Part shown: piece after piece, positions 45,581-53,749 of the stretch
Layout of the letters: each line of letters opens with the position of its first letter
Numbering within the stretch: the first letter of the stretch is position 1
Origin: a virus
Virus record (IMG/VR): IMGVR_UViG_3300021378_001715
Span: 1 to 63,878 of that record
DNA length: 63,878 nt
Reading direction: 5' to 3' (one strand)
Program-made: the position numbers and the translations under genes
Notes under the pieces: generated by a model
Seen by the model: only the letters and a program-made list of their open reading frames with translations
The model's database searches: none
Told to the model about the DNA's origin: nothing

Positions 45581-47252
45581 CTTTGGGCCTGATGTTTTTC
45601 CATTTACTGTCTGAAGAGTTTTGTTCTTCGTTCTGTATATATCCTTGGCCCTCGGATGGTTGTTCTTGTTGTGGTTCTGTTTCCAGTTTGATTTGTTTGT
45701 TATTATCTTTAATCATAAACTTTTGCGGAGTAAAATGTTTTTCCCACGGTAACTCGTCTATCTTACCTTCCAGATATAATTGTTTGTATATCTTTAAAGT
45801 TAATGTAGGATTCTCGTCTTTCCATGCTTGTTTAGCAGTTTCCCAATCTTGTGTATCTTGTTCATCAAGTTTCTTTTGACGATCCTCTACTAATTCTTCC
45901 GATAATTTTATATCTTTTTTTTTCGGTTCTGGATCTACTTCTACTTCTTTTAGATCTTCTACTTCAGGAAGTTTATCCTCAGTGTCACCTATAATCTCTT
46001 CTGGTTCTGGTTCAAACGATGGCGGAACATTAGAAGCTATTACTTCTGCTCTCATTCGTTCGTAGTCTTTCCATTCATCGTTATCAAGTGCGGGCTTACG
46101 TTTTCTACCCCATTCAAATGTATACTGACTTGCTATAAGTAATAGTACAGCAAGTGGATCAAATACAAATATAATTGTAATAATAACCCAACGTACTGCT
46201 TCTTCTAACATATTGCGATCAGCACTTTCGCCGTATACAAACTCAGCAATGTATTTGATAGGTCCTACTTCTGCTTCTAGTTTTCTGTATTCTGCTTCTA
46301 GTTCAAACTTTTCATCAGTTAGGACTTCAATTTCTGCGTTTGCTGTGCGAACTCTTTCAAACTGTTCATCTAGTAACTCATCAAGATTAACATTGTCTGT
46401 TCCTAGTTTACTTCTTAGTCTATTAATAAGTTCGTTTGACTGTTTAATGTTATCTTCTGCAACAGTTCTTAATCTTTTAATTTCTTCACGTGCCGCTATT
46501 ACTGTAGGCGAACTTGCGGCTTCTTGAATCTTTACTACCCATTCTGCACGTTCTTCTTTCTTTTCGTCTTTCCAGTCGCCGATCTTTTCTGCTGTCTTTT
46601 TACCAAAGATACCATCTGCACTAGCACCAATCATTTGTTGTGCTTTTTTAACTTCGCCATTGTCTACATAACCTTGAAGTGTTTCTAGGTCTGCATCAAT
46701 TTTATCTAATTCGTTTTGGAATAATTGTGTTACGTTTGCAATTATATCATTCTGTTCTTTAATTGCAGGATTAATACGATCGTATGCTGTGTCAATACGT
46801 GTCTGTTCTTTATCAATCTGTTCTTGTATTTGTGAGTCGTTGTTGAATGTGCTTGACTCTAGTTCTCTAATTTTGTTTTCTGCACGGCCAATAACACTAA
46901 TGTATCTTGTTATTTCATCATCAATGCGTTCTACTTGAGCAACACTTTCTTCGCCAGCACTTGTTTGTTCAATATGGGCTTTACTTAAAAAGCCGAAAAT
47001 ACCCATACTTGTTATAAGCATGAGTACAAAGACGGCTACACTTAGATAACCTTTAAGCCACCAGGAAGCCTTCTTCCAATATTTGTGTAACCAAACAGCC
47101 GTTACTAGTTTACCAACTTCTAGTACCCCACCCATAATCATAATAGGAAGTGCGGCAGCCGCAAAAATAGCAACCAAACCTGCTACTGAATAGTATATCG
47201 CCACCGCTGAAATGCTTAGAGCAGTGATTAATGTTAGTATCGCTAACAACAT
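45573..47252 (-). CDS. Large coiled-coil membrane protein
   Basis: About 559 residues from ATG 47252, chosen because GAGAGGAAAC precedes it and the GATAAATA box lies just upstream; an ATG at 47303 would place that box inside the gene. About three N-terminal transmembrane segments are followed by a long coiled coil (VAQVERIDDEITRYISVIGR). Within it, QQMIGASADGIFGKKTAEKI resembles a peptidoglycan-binding repeat. A late hydrophobic segment (VIITIIFVFDPLAVLLLIA) and a charged C-terminal domain end it. Membrane or wall association is inferred. Confidence 0.7.
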   Translation of the reverse strand: MLLAILTLITALSISAVAIYYSVAGLVAIFAAAALPIMIMGGVLEVGKLVTAVWLHKYWKKASWWLKGYLSVAVFVLMLITSMGIFGFLSKAHIEQTSAGEESVAQVERIDDEITRYISVIGRAENKIRELESSTFNNDSQIQEQIDKEQTRIDTAYDRINPAIKEQNDIIANVTQLFQNELDKIDADLETLQGYVDNGEVKKAQQMIGASADGIFGKKTAEKIGDWKDEKKEERAEWVVKIQEAASSPTVIAAREEIKRLRTVAEDNIKQSNELINRLRSKLGTDNVNLDELLDEQFERVRTANAEIEVLTDEKFELEAEYRKLEAEVGPIKYIAEFVYGESADRNMLEEAVRWVIITIIFVFDPLAVLLLIASQYTFEWGRKRKPALDNDEWKDYERMRAEVIASNVPPSFEPEPEEIIGDTEDKLPEVEDLKEVEVDPEPKKKDIKLSEELVEDRQKKLDEQDTQDWETAKQAWKDENPTLTLKIYKQLYLEGKIDELPWEKHFTPQKFMIKDNNKQIKLETEPQQEQPSEGQGYIQNEEQNSSDSKWKNIRPKDE

Positions 47253-47280
47253 GTTTCCTCTCCCGGAGATCTCTATGTTG

Positions 47281-47288
47281 TATTTATC
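47281..47288 (-). promoter_or_regulatory. GATAAATA late-type box
   Basis: The minus strand reads GATAAATA about 29 nt before ATG 47252, the preferred start of the coiled-coil membrane gene. Confidence 0.5.
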
Positions 47289-47318
47289 GGTATTTTGGCT
47301 CATAATAAAGTGTTGTGT

Positions 47319-47756
47319 TTACCTAACAAGGAATCTCCAACCATCGTGTCCGACGTCTTGGCATCCAGTTTCTTCAAAATTACGTGTTTTACCTTTAACT
47401 GTAATTGTACTGTAAATTACTTTACAAAACCCGCTACTCATAGGATAACCATGAACGGTTTTTACACTTCCTTTTGCTGTACTTTCATACCAGTTATATA
47501 CTACACCGTAATCGCTTTCAAGTGCCGCTTGTATTGCACTATTCTGTTTACGTTTTTGCTCGTCGGTTAGCCGAAACCACTGATACTTACTAAGATTAAA
47601 AACTGTAGTAACTACTCCACCGTTAGCATAATTCATCTCAGCACTACTTGAGATACTTTTACTTTGCTGATAAGGAGTAGTTGTAGAACAGGCTCCTAAA
47701 CTAGTTAACAGTACCGTTAATGTTAAGAATTTCCCAACTGCCGTCAAGTTTCTCAC
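47319..47756 (-). CDS. Lipoprotein, 17-kDa-surface-antigen-like
   Basis: 145 residues from GTG 47756 (GGAG upstream). A lipobox LTSLGAC gives a lipid-modified Cys near 23. The C-terminal part (GFCKVIYSTITVKGKTRNFEETGC) resembles outer-membrane surface-antigen domains of alphaproteobacteria. First of three adjacent lipoprotein genes by coordinate. Function unknown. Confidence 0.7.
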   Translation of the reverse strand: MRNLTAVGKFLTLTVLLTSLGACSTTTPYQQSKSISSSAEMNYANGGVVTTVFNLSKYQWFRLTDEQKRKQNSAIQAALESDYGVVYNWYESTAKGSVKTVHGYPMSSGFCKVIYSTITVKGKTRNFEETGCQDVGHDGWRFLVR

Positions 47757-48033
47757 ATCTTACTCCTCTTACTTTTGTTAGTTTACCCCAACGGGTTTCG
47801 TTATACCAAAATTCTTCGCACCCTTTATCAATTCCTGCTCTTGCAATTTCCATTTGCGTACCAGGTCGATCAGTACACTCTAAAACAGTTTCACTATCTA
47901 CTGTTTGACCTTGTTCCATTTTAATAGTCTGGTCGGTGTAACAATACGGTGCATCATAGTCGTAGTAGTCGGGTGTGATTGAACACCCTGCACTACTAAT
48001 TACTATTAGACTGAGTAGAAGATACTTGAGCAT
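47701..48033 (-). CDS. Small lipoprotein
   Basis: 110 residues from ATG 48033 (GAGG upstream). Signal and lipobox VISSAGC near residue 17, then a Cys-bearing domain whose end (VRGVRCEKLDGSWEIL) resembles surface-antigen folds. It overlaps the lipoprotein genes on both sides. Confidence 0.7.
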   Translation of the reverse strand: MLKYLLLSLIVISSAGCSITPDYYDYDAPYCYTDQTIKMEQGQTVDSETVLECTDRPGTQMEIARAGIDKGCEEFWYNETRWGKLTKVRGVRCEKLDGSWEILNINGTVN

Positions 48034-48511
48034 TATTAGCCTCTGCAATCAATTGGTCGAAAGTTTCAAGTGGCATCTTGATTCTTACATACGTATGAAC
48101 TCTGCCTGTACTTGCAAGTTCGTATGAATACTTCTTAACTTCAAGATGTTCTCTAATTGTTGTGTCTTTAACAAGATGCTCTACTCGAGTTCTATCTTGT
48201 TTAGAATCTCCTGAGATATCAACTACTGTTGAGCTGTTTACAACTCCGTTGATACGTTCAGCAAACCCTTTTACTGCAAATGCGTATGCTTGTGACTCAC
48301 TTGCTTGTTCGTATTTGCTTTCGCCCATACCACATGCATAAGCGAATTTATCTTTCCAAAATAAGAATCCTTCAGATCCAATTTGTTCACAATCTGCGTA
48401 CCATTTGGGATTTGCTTTTGTTTCTCGTACATCAATTGTTGTCATTGATGAACATGCACCTAGGGTAATTATCATACCTACTAGTGTTGCTTTTTGAATT
48501 ACGCCTTTCAT
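47996..48511 (-). CDS. LPP20-like lipoprotein
   Basis: 171 residues from ATG 48511 (GGAGG upstream). Lipobox ITLGAC near Cys20, then GESKYEQASESQAYAFAVKGFAERI, the helix-rich LPP20-type pattern seen in outer-membrane lipoproteins with CsgG/FlgP-like partners. Association with the phage CsgG is possible but unproven. Confidence 0.75.
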   Translation of the reverse strand: MKGVIQKATLVGMIITLGACSSMTTIDVRETKANPKWYADCEQIGSEGFLFWKDKFAYACGMGESKYEQASESQAYAFAVKGFAERINGVVNSSTVVDISGDSKQDRTRVEHLVKDTTIREHLEVKKYSYELASTGRVHTYVRIKMPLETFDQLIAEANNAQVSSTQSNSN

Positions 48512-48589
48512 TTTAGCCTCCATTAGCCTATTAGTTTATTGTTATACTATACTATAGTATAGAAGATTAGTCAACCACTTTTGGTTAAC

Positions 48590-49171
48590 TTAGTGCCACC
48601 TATAAAAAATGTGTGATCCAATTCGACCAATCTGATCAAGTTCGGACGCCCATATAGGTGAAACATACGTTGCATGATAGTGAGTAGCACCTTCAGTAAT
48701 ACCTCTATAAGAACCTACATATACTAATCTCTCAGCAATGTCTTGAGCTCGCATCCACGAATCAATATCAAATGCTGTGTCGCTTCTGCCATCACACCAC
48801 CAACTAAATTGACATTTATTTCTAATAGGAATATACTTACGTTCGCTATCAAGCAGTTCAGGATATTGTTTTGTTTTCCAACTTTCCTTATACTTTCCGT
48901 CCTTTACTACTTCACAAATAGTATTCGGATAACGTGTATCCTTTACACGATTTAAAACTACATCAGCAACAGCATACTGACCTGCTAAGTTGTCTGCTCT
49001 TGCTTCATGATAGATATTCATTGCTAAACAATATAACTCAGGCTGGTCTTTTTCTGTAAAAAGTTCGCCTGGTACTGGATCTTGGAAAGTTGAAGGGTAT
49101 GCTACAGTTGATCCAATTAATCCAAGTGTCAACACCCCAACGCCTGCAACCCAATTTATAATCTTAATCAT
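48590..49171 (-). CDS. SleB-type cell-wall hydrolase (putative endolysin)
   Basis: 193 residues: a hydrophobic N-terminus (about 4-24), then the Hydrolase_2 domain. YCLAMNIYHEARADNLAGQ carries the catalytic Glu; AVADVVLNRVKD and CQFSWWCDG are family motifs. SleB proteins cut peptidoglycan as lytic transglycosylases. The export signal suggests delivery to the periplasm by Sec or as a signal-arrest enzyme. It is the best lysis candidate in the window. Confidence 0.88.
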   Translation of the reverse strand: MIKIINWVAGVGVLTLGLIGSTVAYPSTFQDPVPGELFTEKDQPELYCLAMNIYHEARADNLAGQYAVADVVLNRVKDTRYPNTICEVVKDGKYKESWKTKQYPELLDSERKYIPIRNKCQFSWWCDGRSDTAFDIDSWMRAQDIAERLVYVGSYRGITEGATHYHATYVSPIWASELDQIGRIGSHIFYRWH

Positions 49172-49173
49172 AA

Positions 49174-49626
49174 TTATCTCCTCATCCTTGCAATTTCTTT
49201 TGCTTGATCTGTTCCACGCATTACAGGAACAGCATTTGATTTATGCATTGTTGCAATGCCTACAATAAGATCACCTGTATACTTAGGTGTTTCTTTTTTA
49301 GTACCGCCCGAACATCCTCTATTGAATGTACCATTCTTGATTGCTTCTTCCATTGCAGAAGGAATCTTTGTTTCATCTCTTCGCCAGGATGAATCAGGAG
49401 TGTATGTGCCTCTACTTTTTACTGGCGCTTTATATTCACCTCTCACATACGAAATGTAGTCGTCTACTGTATCGTATTGTAATGAGTGATTGTTTGCTCG
49501 GCGCATAGATTTGTTATGCTTGCGCCATTCGATAGTATATCGATCGATATCCTTTTGTGTAAGAGCTTTCTTCTTACGTTTCTTAGTACTAATAGTACTA
49601 AGACCTCTCGCTAGATGCATTGTCAT
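49174..49626 (-). CDS. Conserved basic phage protein
   Basis: 150 residues (MTMHLARGLSTISTKKRKKKAL...), very basic at the start, with GAGGTAGG upstream. Later parts (YTPDSSWRRDETKIPS, KYTGDLIVGIATMHKSNAVP) recur in marine T4-like phages as far as I recall. Function unknown. Confidence 0.7.
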   Translation of the reverse strand: MTMHLARGLSTISTKKRKKKALTQKDIDRYTIEWRKHNKSMRRANNHSLQYDTVDDYISYVRGEYKAPVKSRGTYTPDSSWRRDETKIPSAMEEAIKNGTFNRGCSGGTKKETPKYTGDLIVGIATMHKSNAVPVMRGTDQAKEIARMRR

Positions 49627-49687
49627 TGTGCCTACCTCGTGCCTTTATTATAGTAATACTATAACACGAGTAAACACTAATGTCAAT

Positions 49688-50125
49688 CTATTTTGGTAAT
49701 GTTACTTTACCTTCACGTAGAAGTTTTTCTCTATTTGCCATGTGCTTCATTTCAACTTCTTCTTTTGATCCGCCAAAATATGCTACAGCATATCCTTCTT
49801 CAACAAGTACTTCAGTAACTCGCTTATCGTCTATAATAAAGTCTCCAAGGATTCTTCCAAACTTTCCTCTTTTATCTTCGCCACTTCTATCAATTTCTGT
49901 TTTAAGATGTTGAATTGATCCAATTGGTAACATTTCTTTTAGTCTTGCTTTTGATGCTAATCCAAATGCTTTTTCTACTTTATCTCTTGTTCTTGACTCA
50001 GGCGTATCTATGCCCATTATACGAACACGCTCTTTGTGCATCCACATTCCAAACCCTAAATCAATATCTATATCGACAGTGTCTCCATCGACTACTCTTA
50101 ATACTTTACATTTATATTCGTACAT
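49688..50125 (-). CDS. Staphylococcal-nuclease-like (SNase) protein
   Basis: 145 residues with the SNase fold pattern: KVLRVVDGDTVDIDIDLG, then ERVRIMGIDTPESRT with the metal-site Asp/Glu, and DKRGKFGRILGDF with catalytic Arg. GAGGG precedes the ATG. Such phage proteins may degrade host DNA or RNA, but no signal sequence is seen. Confidence 0.85.
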   Translation of the reverse strand: MYEYKCKVLRVVDGDTVDIDIDLGFGMWMHKERVRIMGIDTPESRTRDKVEKAFGLASKARLKEMLPIGSIQHLKTEIDRSGEDKRGKFGRILGDFIIDDKRVTEVLVEEGYAVAYFGGSKEEVEMKHMANREKLLREGKVTLPK

Positions 50126-50171
50126 ACTTGCCCTCGCTTTGTAATAATTATATGCCCGTATTATTTAGCCA

Positions 50172-50198
50172 TAAAAAAAGGCCGCATAAAGCGACCTT
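50172..50198 (-). terminator. Rho-independent terminator after porin-like gene
   Basis: The minus strand has AAGGTCGC, TTTAT loop, GCGGCCTT and a run of seven T. It lies just past the stop of the 50218-50625 gene. Confidence 0.85.
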
Positions 50199-50217
50199 TT
50201 AAGTTGCAGTATTTTAC

Positions 50218-50625
50218 TTAGAAGTTAAACGCTACACCAATTTCAATTTCACCACGACCTTTGTCTTTATTGTAGTCGTATGTTGTTTCGGCATATGCCA
50301 TTGTGCTTGAATTGATAGTATAATCAACACCAAGTTCTAGTGTTGGCTTATGACCTTCGTCCCAAATGTTTGTTACAGCAAAATCATCGCCTGATGCGTG
50401 ATCTGTTTCATACACTGTTAACGGAACTTCGCCATACATTGATAACGGACCTGCATTAGGTGTCCAACGTAATTCTGGCTCTACTGTAATGTGATTAGTT
50501 TCTGCATCTACTTTGTGAAATGCTTTTACTTCTGTGTTAAGTGACAGTCCGGCTATACCTAGATCTGCTGCACTTACTGATGTAGTAGCCAGAGCGGCTA
50601 CGATTGCTAGTACGGTTGTACGCAT
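50218..50625 (-). CDS. Small outer-membrane porin-like protein
   Basis: 135 residues; signal sequence ending TSVSAAD, then alternating strands (LNTEVKAFHKVDAETNHITV, PTLELGVDYTINSSTMAYAE) ending GVAFNF with the terminal Phe of outer-membrane barrels. It is short for a porin, which suggests about six to eight strands. It lies behind a long structured leader following the tmRNA terminator. Marine phages sometimes carry such proteins; role unknown. Confidence 0.75.
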   Translation of the reverse strand: MRTTVLAIVAALATTSVSAADLGIAGLSLNTEVKAFHKVDAETNHITVEPELRWTPNAGPLSMYGEVPLTVYETDHASGDDFAVTNIWDEGHKPTLELGVDYTINSSTMAYAETTYDYNKDKGRGEIEIGVAFNF

Positions 50626-50734
50626 TGATTAGTTTCCTTTTATTATTCTTATTAGTGAGCGAGGTGGGATTGTGTTGCTCACATTAATAGTTATCATTTA
50701 TGCACTCTTATTGTGCAAGAGTGAAAGAATAAAA

Positions 50735-50765
50735 GAAAAAGGTGTTACATCTCTGCAACACCTTT
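50735..50765 (-). terminator. Terminator after tmRNA
   Basis: AAAGGTGTT, a 10-nt loop, AACACCTTT and then TTCTTTT on the minus strand. A 9-bp stem closes the tmRNA transcript. Confidence 0.85.
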
Positions 50766-51050
50766 CCTGCTATGTTTGGTAACAAGGTCTAACTACCTCG
50801 TAGTAGCCCTTAGGCTGCTAATGCGAAGTTTTCGTTTGCTTCTATTTGTTTTCTTGCGATAACCGTGCTTGCGCCGGGCAACTCCACTTGTCTATTAACT
50901 ACCAGTCGATCCTAGTTCGACCCCATCAAAAATACATTCCCAGTTTATCAGTCTGTTGCTTCTGCTATACAGTAAGCAGAATGTATTTTTGGTGGAGTCG
51001 CCGGGTACTGCCCCCGGGTCCTGTATAGCGTTTGATTTGCTTCAACGTTA
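50766..51050 (-). ncRNA. ssrA: Permuted two-piece tmRNA (ssrA)
   Basis: Reading the minus strand, the acceptor piece comes first: a T-arm CCGGG-GGCAGTA-CCCGG, then CGACTCC, A and CCA (ending 50990). An intervening loop closed by a perfect 12-bp stem (50979-50990 with 50928-50939) follows. The coding piece starts with GGGGTCG at 50924, pairing with CGACTCC. The tag frame is at 50839-50810: GCA resume codon, tag ANENFALAA, then TAA. A TATAAATA box lies in front and a terminator behind. This is the order found in alphaproteobacterial tmRNAs. Exact mature ends are estimates. It rescues stalled ribosomes and tags products for ClpP-type proteases. Confidence 0.92.
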
Positions 51051-51056
51051 CAGTTA

Positions 51057-51064
51057 TATTTATA
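51057..51064 (-). promoter_or_regulatory. TATAAATA late promoter of the tmRNA
   Basis: An exact T4-type late box on the minus strand, directly in front of the tmRNA acceptor piece with no gene between. It implies expression by phage late transcription. Confidence 0.75.
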
Positions 51065-51083
51065 CAGTCATTTTTTGTGTTTG

Positions 51084-51299
51084 TCAACCACCTGGAACAA
51101 ATTCTTTTGGAGTATACCAATTCTTTTGATTATGTATGCGTCCAAGAAGTTCTTGTATCTCATGCATTTCTTCTTTGAGCTGAGGTGATGTTTCGCCTTG
51201 TGCAATAGCAAGTCCCCTACGTCCTGCTTTGGCTCTTAATGCTTGTTCAATAATCTCTATGTCTCGTACTTCAAGACTAAAATTTTTGTTAGGCTTCAT
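51084..51299 (-). CDS. Conserved small helical phage protein
   Basis: 71 residues (MKPNKNFSLEVRDIEIIEQALRAKAGRRG...), two predicted helices and AAAGGA upstream. It resembles small proteins found in many marine T4-like phages (DIEIIEQALR...EIQELLGRIHNQKNWY). Function unknown. Confidence 0.7.
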   Translation of the reverse strand: MKPNKNFSLEVRDIEIIEQALRAKAGRRGLAIAQGETSPQLKEEMHEIQELLGRIHNQKNWYTPKEFVPGG

Positions 51300-51311
51300 G
51301 GCCTATCCTTT

Positions 51312-51611
51312 CTACAGTTCGAATTCTAATTCAGCTTTTGTTTCTGCTTTTTCTTCTTCTGGTTTTATTGGTTCTAACCATGTATCCGGAATGTATGCAC
51401 GAGGCGATGGCCCTAACTGTATGCTTAGATCGTCTGCTTCAATCCACCAATAAGTGTCTGTAACAGCGGCTTGACAGGGCATGCCTCTATATGCAAATTG
51501 TGTTCCAGCTTCGTAGCGACCTATAAGTTCCGCTACTTTAACAATACGCCCAATGTTCTCTGGACGTATGCTAAATTTTATAACGGCTAAGTCGCCTTGT
51601 TTACACTTCAT
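51312..51611 (-). CDS. Small SH3-like phage protein
   Basis: 99 residues; KCKQGDLAVIKFSIRPENIGRIVKV and VTDTYWWIEADDLSI suggest a small SH3-like barrel, with an acidic tail (EEEKAETKAELEFEL). The start overlaps the neighbour upstream. Function unknown. Confidence 0.65.
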   Translation of the reverse strand: MKCKQGDLAVIKFSIRPENIGRIVKVAELIGRYEAGTQFAYRGMPCQAAVTDTYWWIEADDLSIQLGPSPRAYIPDTWLEPIKPEEEKAETKAELEFEL

Positions 51612-51825
51612 TATTTTTTTCGTATTTTGTTATTAATGCAGATAACTGATCTGACTTACGTAAGATTCCGTTTTCATCTACTATAAAAACATCGCCTGGC
51701 TTGTATAACCAATGGTCTTTTTTATCGCCATTTAATTGACGACCCATTACTTCTCCAGGCCATTCTCCTTTTACAGTAAAACTTCCGTCTGGAAAACTTT
51801 CAATATTGTAATCTACCCACAGCAT
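51601..51825 (-). CDS. Small phage protein, function unknown
   Basis: 74 residues (MLWVDYNIESFPDGSFTVKGEW...), beta-rich at first, with a C-terminal helix. AGGAAAGGA precedes the ATG. It lies directly downstream of the SHMT gene. No domain recognised. Confidence 0.65.
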   Translation of the reverse strand: MLWVDYNIESFPDGSFTVKGEWPGEVMGRQLNGDKKDHWLYKPGDVFIVDENGILRKSDQLSALITKYEKNNEV

Positions 51826-51837
51826 TGTGTTCCTTTC

Positions 51838-52983
51838 CTATTGTTTTAAGAGGTCTGATATTTGTTGTGCTAAGTGTCCAAACCATGCTTCGTCATGGCC
51901 TCGTGTAGTTTCAGCTGCTGTTCCTATTCTGATACCACTGGTTTCAATAAACGATCTAGGATCATTTGGAACTCCGTTTTTATTTACAGTAATACCATTT
52001 GCTTCTAACAAATCAGCTGCTTGTCTACCACTAAACTTACTCGATGACAAGTCCATTAAAATAATGTGACTGTCAGTTCCGTTAGTTTGTACTTCTAATC
52101 CATTTTCTAAAAACACTCTACACATTGCCTTTGCATTCTGTACTACTTGTTGAGCATATTCTTTAAACTCATCTGTATTTGCTTCAGAAAAACATTGTGC
52201 TTTAGCGGCAATGATATGCATCAACGGCCCGCCTTGTGTTCCTGGAAATATTGCACTATTAATTTGTTTTGTATATTCTGGATTATTCCATAGTATAATG
52301 CCGCCACGTGGGCCTCTAAGAGTCTTGTGTGTTGTACTTGTTACTATGTCTGCATATGGTAACGGACTAGGATATGCATTACCTGCAATAAGTCCTGAAT
52401 AGTGTGCCATATCAACTAATAGTAATGCTCCTACACTATCTGCAATTTCACGGAATAAACTCCAATCAATAGATCTTGGATACGCACTTGCACCAGCAAC
52501 AATCATTTTAGGTTGTACTTCTTTAGCCTGTGCCATTATAGCACCATAGTCTAATAACCCTGTTATTTCGTCAACACCATAAGTGTGTGCGTTATAGATC
52601 TTACCAGATATGTTTGGTTTACTACCGTGACTTAAATGACCGCCACTTGCTAGATCCATACCTAGTATTGTATCACCGGGCTTTAAAAATGCTTGATAAA
52701 CTGCGGTGTTAGCATTTGCTCCGCAATGCGGTTGTACATTTGCAAATTCACATCCATATAACTTTTTTAGTTCTTCTATGGCCAATGTTTCAATTTCGTC
52801 CATATGATCACAACCGTTGTAATATCTATTACCTGGATAACCTTCTGCGTATTTGTTAGTAAACACGCTTCCTGACAAGTCTCTTACAGCATCACTTGCA
52901 AAGTTTTCACTTGCAATTAATTCTATTGTGGTTGCTTGCCTATCAACCTCTTTGTCTAAAATTTCGTATATTCTTTGATCCAC
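51838..52983 (-). CDS. glyA: Serine hydroxymethyltransferase
   Basis: 381 residues from GTG 52983. PLP-enzyme signatures are clear: TIELIASENFAS, TNKYAEGYPGNRYYNGCDHMDEIE (written in part), and the lysine site STTHKTLRGPRGG with Lys220. It interconverts serine and glycine, giving methylene-tetrahydrofolate for thymidylate. The usual length is about 415-430, so the C-terminal domain is shortened; the last residues still look folded (GIRIGTAAETTRGHDEAWF). It fits with phage nucleotide supply. Confidence 0.92.
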   Translation of the reverse strand: MDQRIYEILDKEVDRQATTIELIASENFASDAVRDLSGSVFTNKYAEGYPGNRYYNGCDHMDEIETLAIEELKKLYGCEFANVQPHCGANANTAVYQAFLKPGDTILGMDLASGGHLSHGSKPNISGKIYNAHTYGVDEITGLLDYGAIMAQAKEVQPKMIVAGASAYPRSIDWSLFREIADSVGALLLVDMAHYSGLIAGNAYPSPLPYADIVTSTTHKTLRGPRGGIILWNNPEYTKQINSAIFPGTQGGPLMHIIAAKAQCFSEANTDEFKEYAQQVVQNAKAMCRVFLENGLEVQTNGTDSHIILMDLSSSKFSGRQAADLLEANGITVNKNGVPNDPRSFIETSGIRIGTAAETTRGHDEAWFGHLAQQISDLLKQ

Positions 52984-52984
52984 T

Positions 52985-53194
52985 CTACCAGATTCCTAAG
53001 TTCCTGCCGTTACCGGCAATAATGCTAAAACAGGTTACGACATGTAACACTATCCAAAAGGTGCGAAAAGCCAGGGCCTTCTTTACACTCGATTGAGATA
53101 TAGGAAGGAATTCTGGCTTATCGTCGTCTGTAATGCCAATGGGCATACCAACAGTTCGTGCCCATGTTCTGAGCCAACGCCGCTGGCCGCTCAT
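52985..53194 (-). CDS. Small phage protein with one membrane segment
   Basis: 69 residues with a basic N-terminus (MSGQRRWLRTWARTVGMP) and a hydrophobic stretch (about 46-62, FWIVLHVVTCFSIIAG). Its ATG overlaps the upstream stop (TAATG). A similar N-terminal RRWLRTWARTVGMPIGIT is known to me from marine phage proteins; function unknown. Confidence 0.65.
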   Translation of the reverse strand: MSGQRRWLRTWARTVGMPIGITDDDKPEFLPISQSSVKKALAFRTFWIVLHVVTCFSIIAGNGRNLGIW

Positions 53195-53379
53195 TACATA
53201 GAGTTCTTGCGTTCTTGAATTTCAGCTCGACGTGATTTTGATAATTTACCAATATCACCTAATGCTTTACGAGCTCTTGCAGCAGCCGCTTTTACATTCT
53301 TTTCTTCGAATGTAGAATGCTCTGCCATGTATGAATTGTATGCTTGAACGATTTGTTCGTGTAATGTTTGTTCTGACAT
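53194..53379 (-). CDS. Small helical basic protein
   Basis: 61 residues (MSEQTLHEQIVQAYNSYMAEHS...), with Ala/Lys/Arg-rich helices (KNVKAAAARARKALGDIGKL). GGAGAC precedes the ATG. Similarity to histone-like small proteins of marine phages is suspected; DNA binding is inferred. Confidence 0.65.
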   Translation of the reverse strand: MSEQTLHEQIVQAYNSYMAEHSTFEEKNVKAAAARARKALGDIGKLSKSRRAEIQERKNSM

Positions 53380-53452
53380 AATTGTCTCCTATTAAGTTTT
53401 AATTACGCAGTATTTAAATAATCTATGTCTTAGGGGTCTTAAATGTGGTTTA

Positions 53453-53749
53453 TTATGAATCAGCAAAAACGTCAGGACTTCCTGTTTTGGCCGCATTTGC
53501 TCCCCAACTTCCGTGTCCTGTAGTAGCATCAGTTTTTCTATGTACTGCTATGTTATTTGCAAACACAGTTGCTGATCCTGCAGCCGCACCATCACCGCAA
53601 ATAGTAGTATCACCTATTCTTACAGTTGATTCGTTATTAGTAAATACGTCAGGCGATCCTTCATTATAACTAGTTTGATGAAATGGGTTAGGTGTATTAG
53701 AGTCATGTCCTTCATGAACATCTAAATTTTTTCTTACTACTTCTGGCAT
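53453..53749 (-). CDS. PAAR-repeat spike tip protein
   Basis: 98 residues with repeated PAAR-type units: SPDVFTNNESTVRIGDTTICGDG, SATVFANNIAVHRKTDATTGHG, SPDVFADS. PAAR proteins form the sharp metal-tipped cone on the baseplate spike of contractile tails (T4 gp5.4). Its ATG overlaps the stop of the giant structural gene (TAATG), so the two are made together. Confidence 0.85.
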   Translation of the reverse strand: MPEVVRKNLDVHEGHDSNTPNPFHQTSYNEGSPDVFTNNESTVRIGDTTICGDGAAAGSATVFANNIAVHRKTDATTGHGSWGANAAKTGSPDVFADS

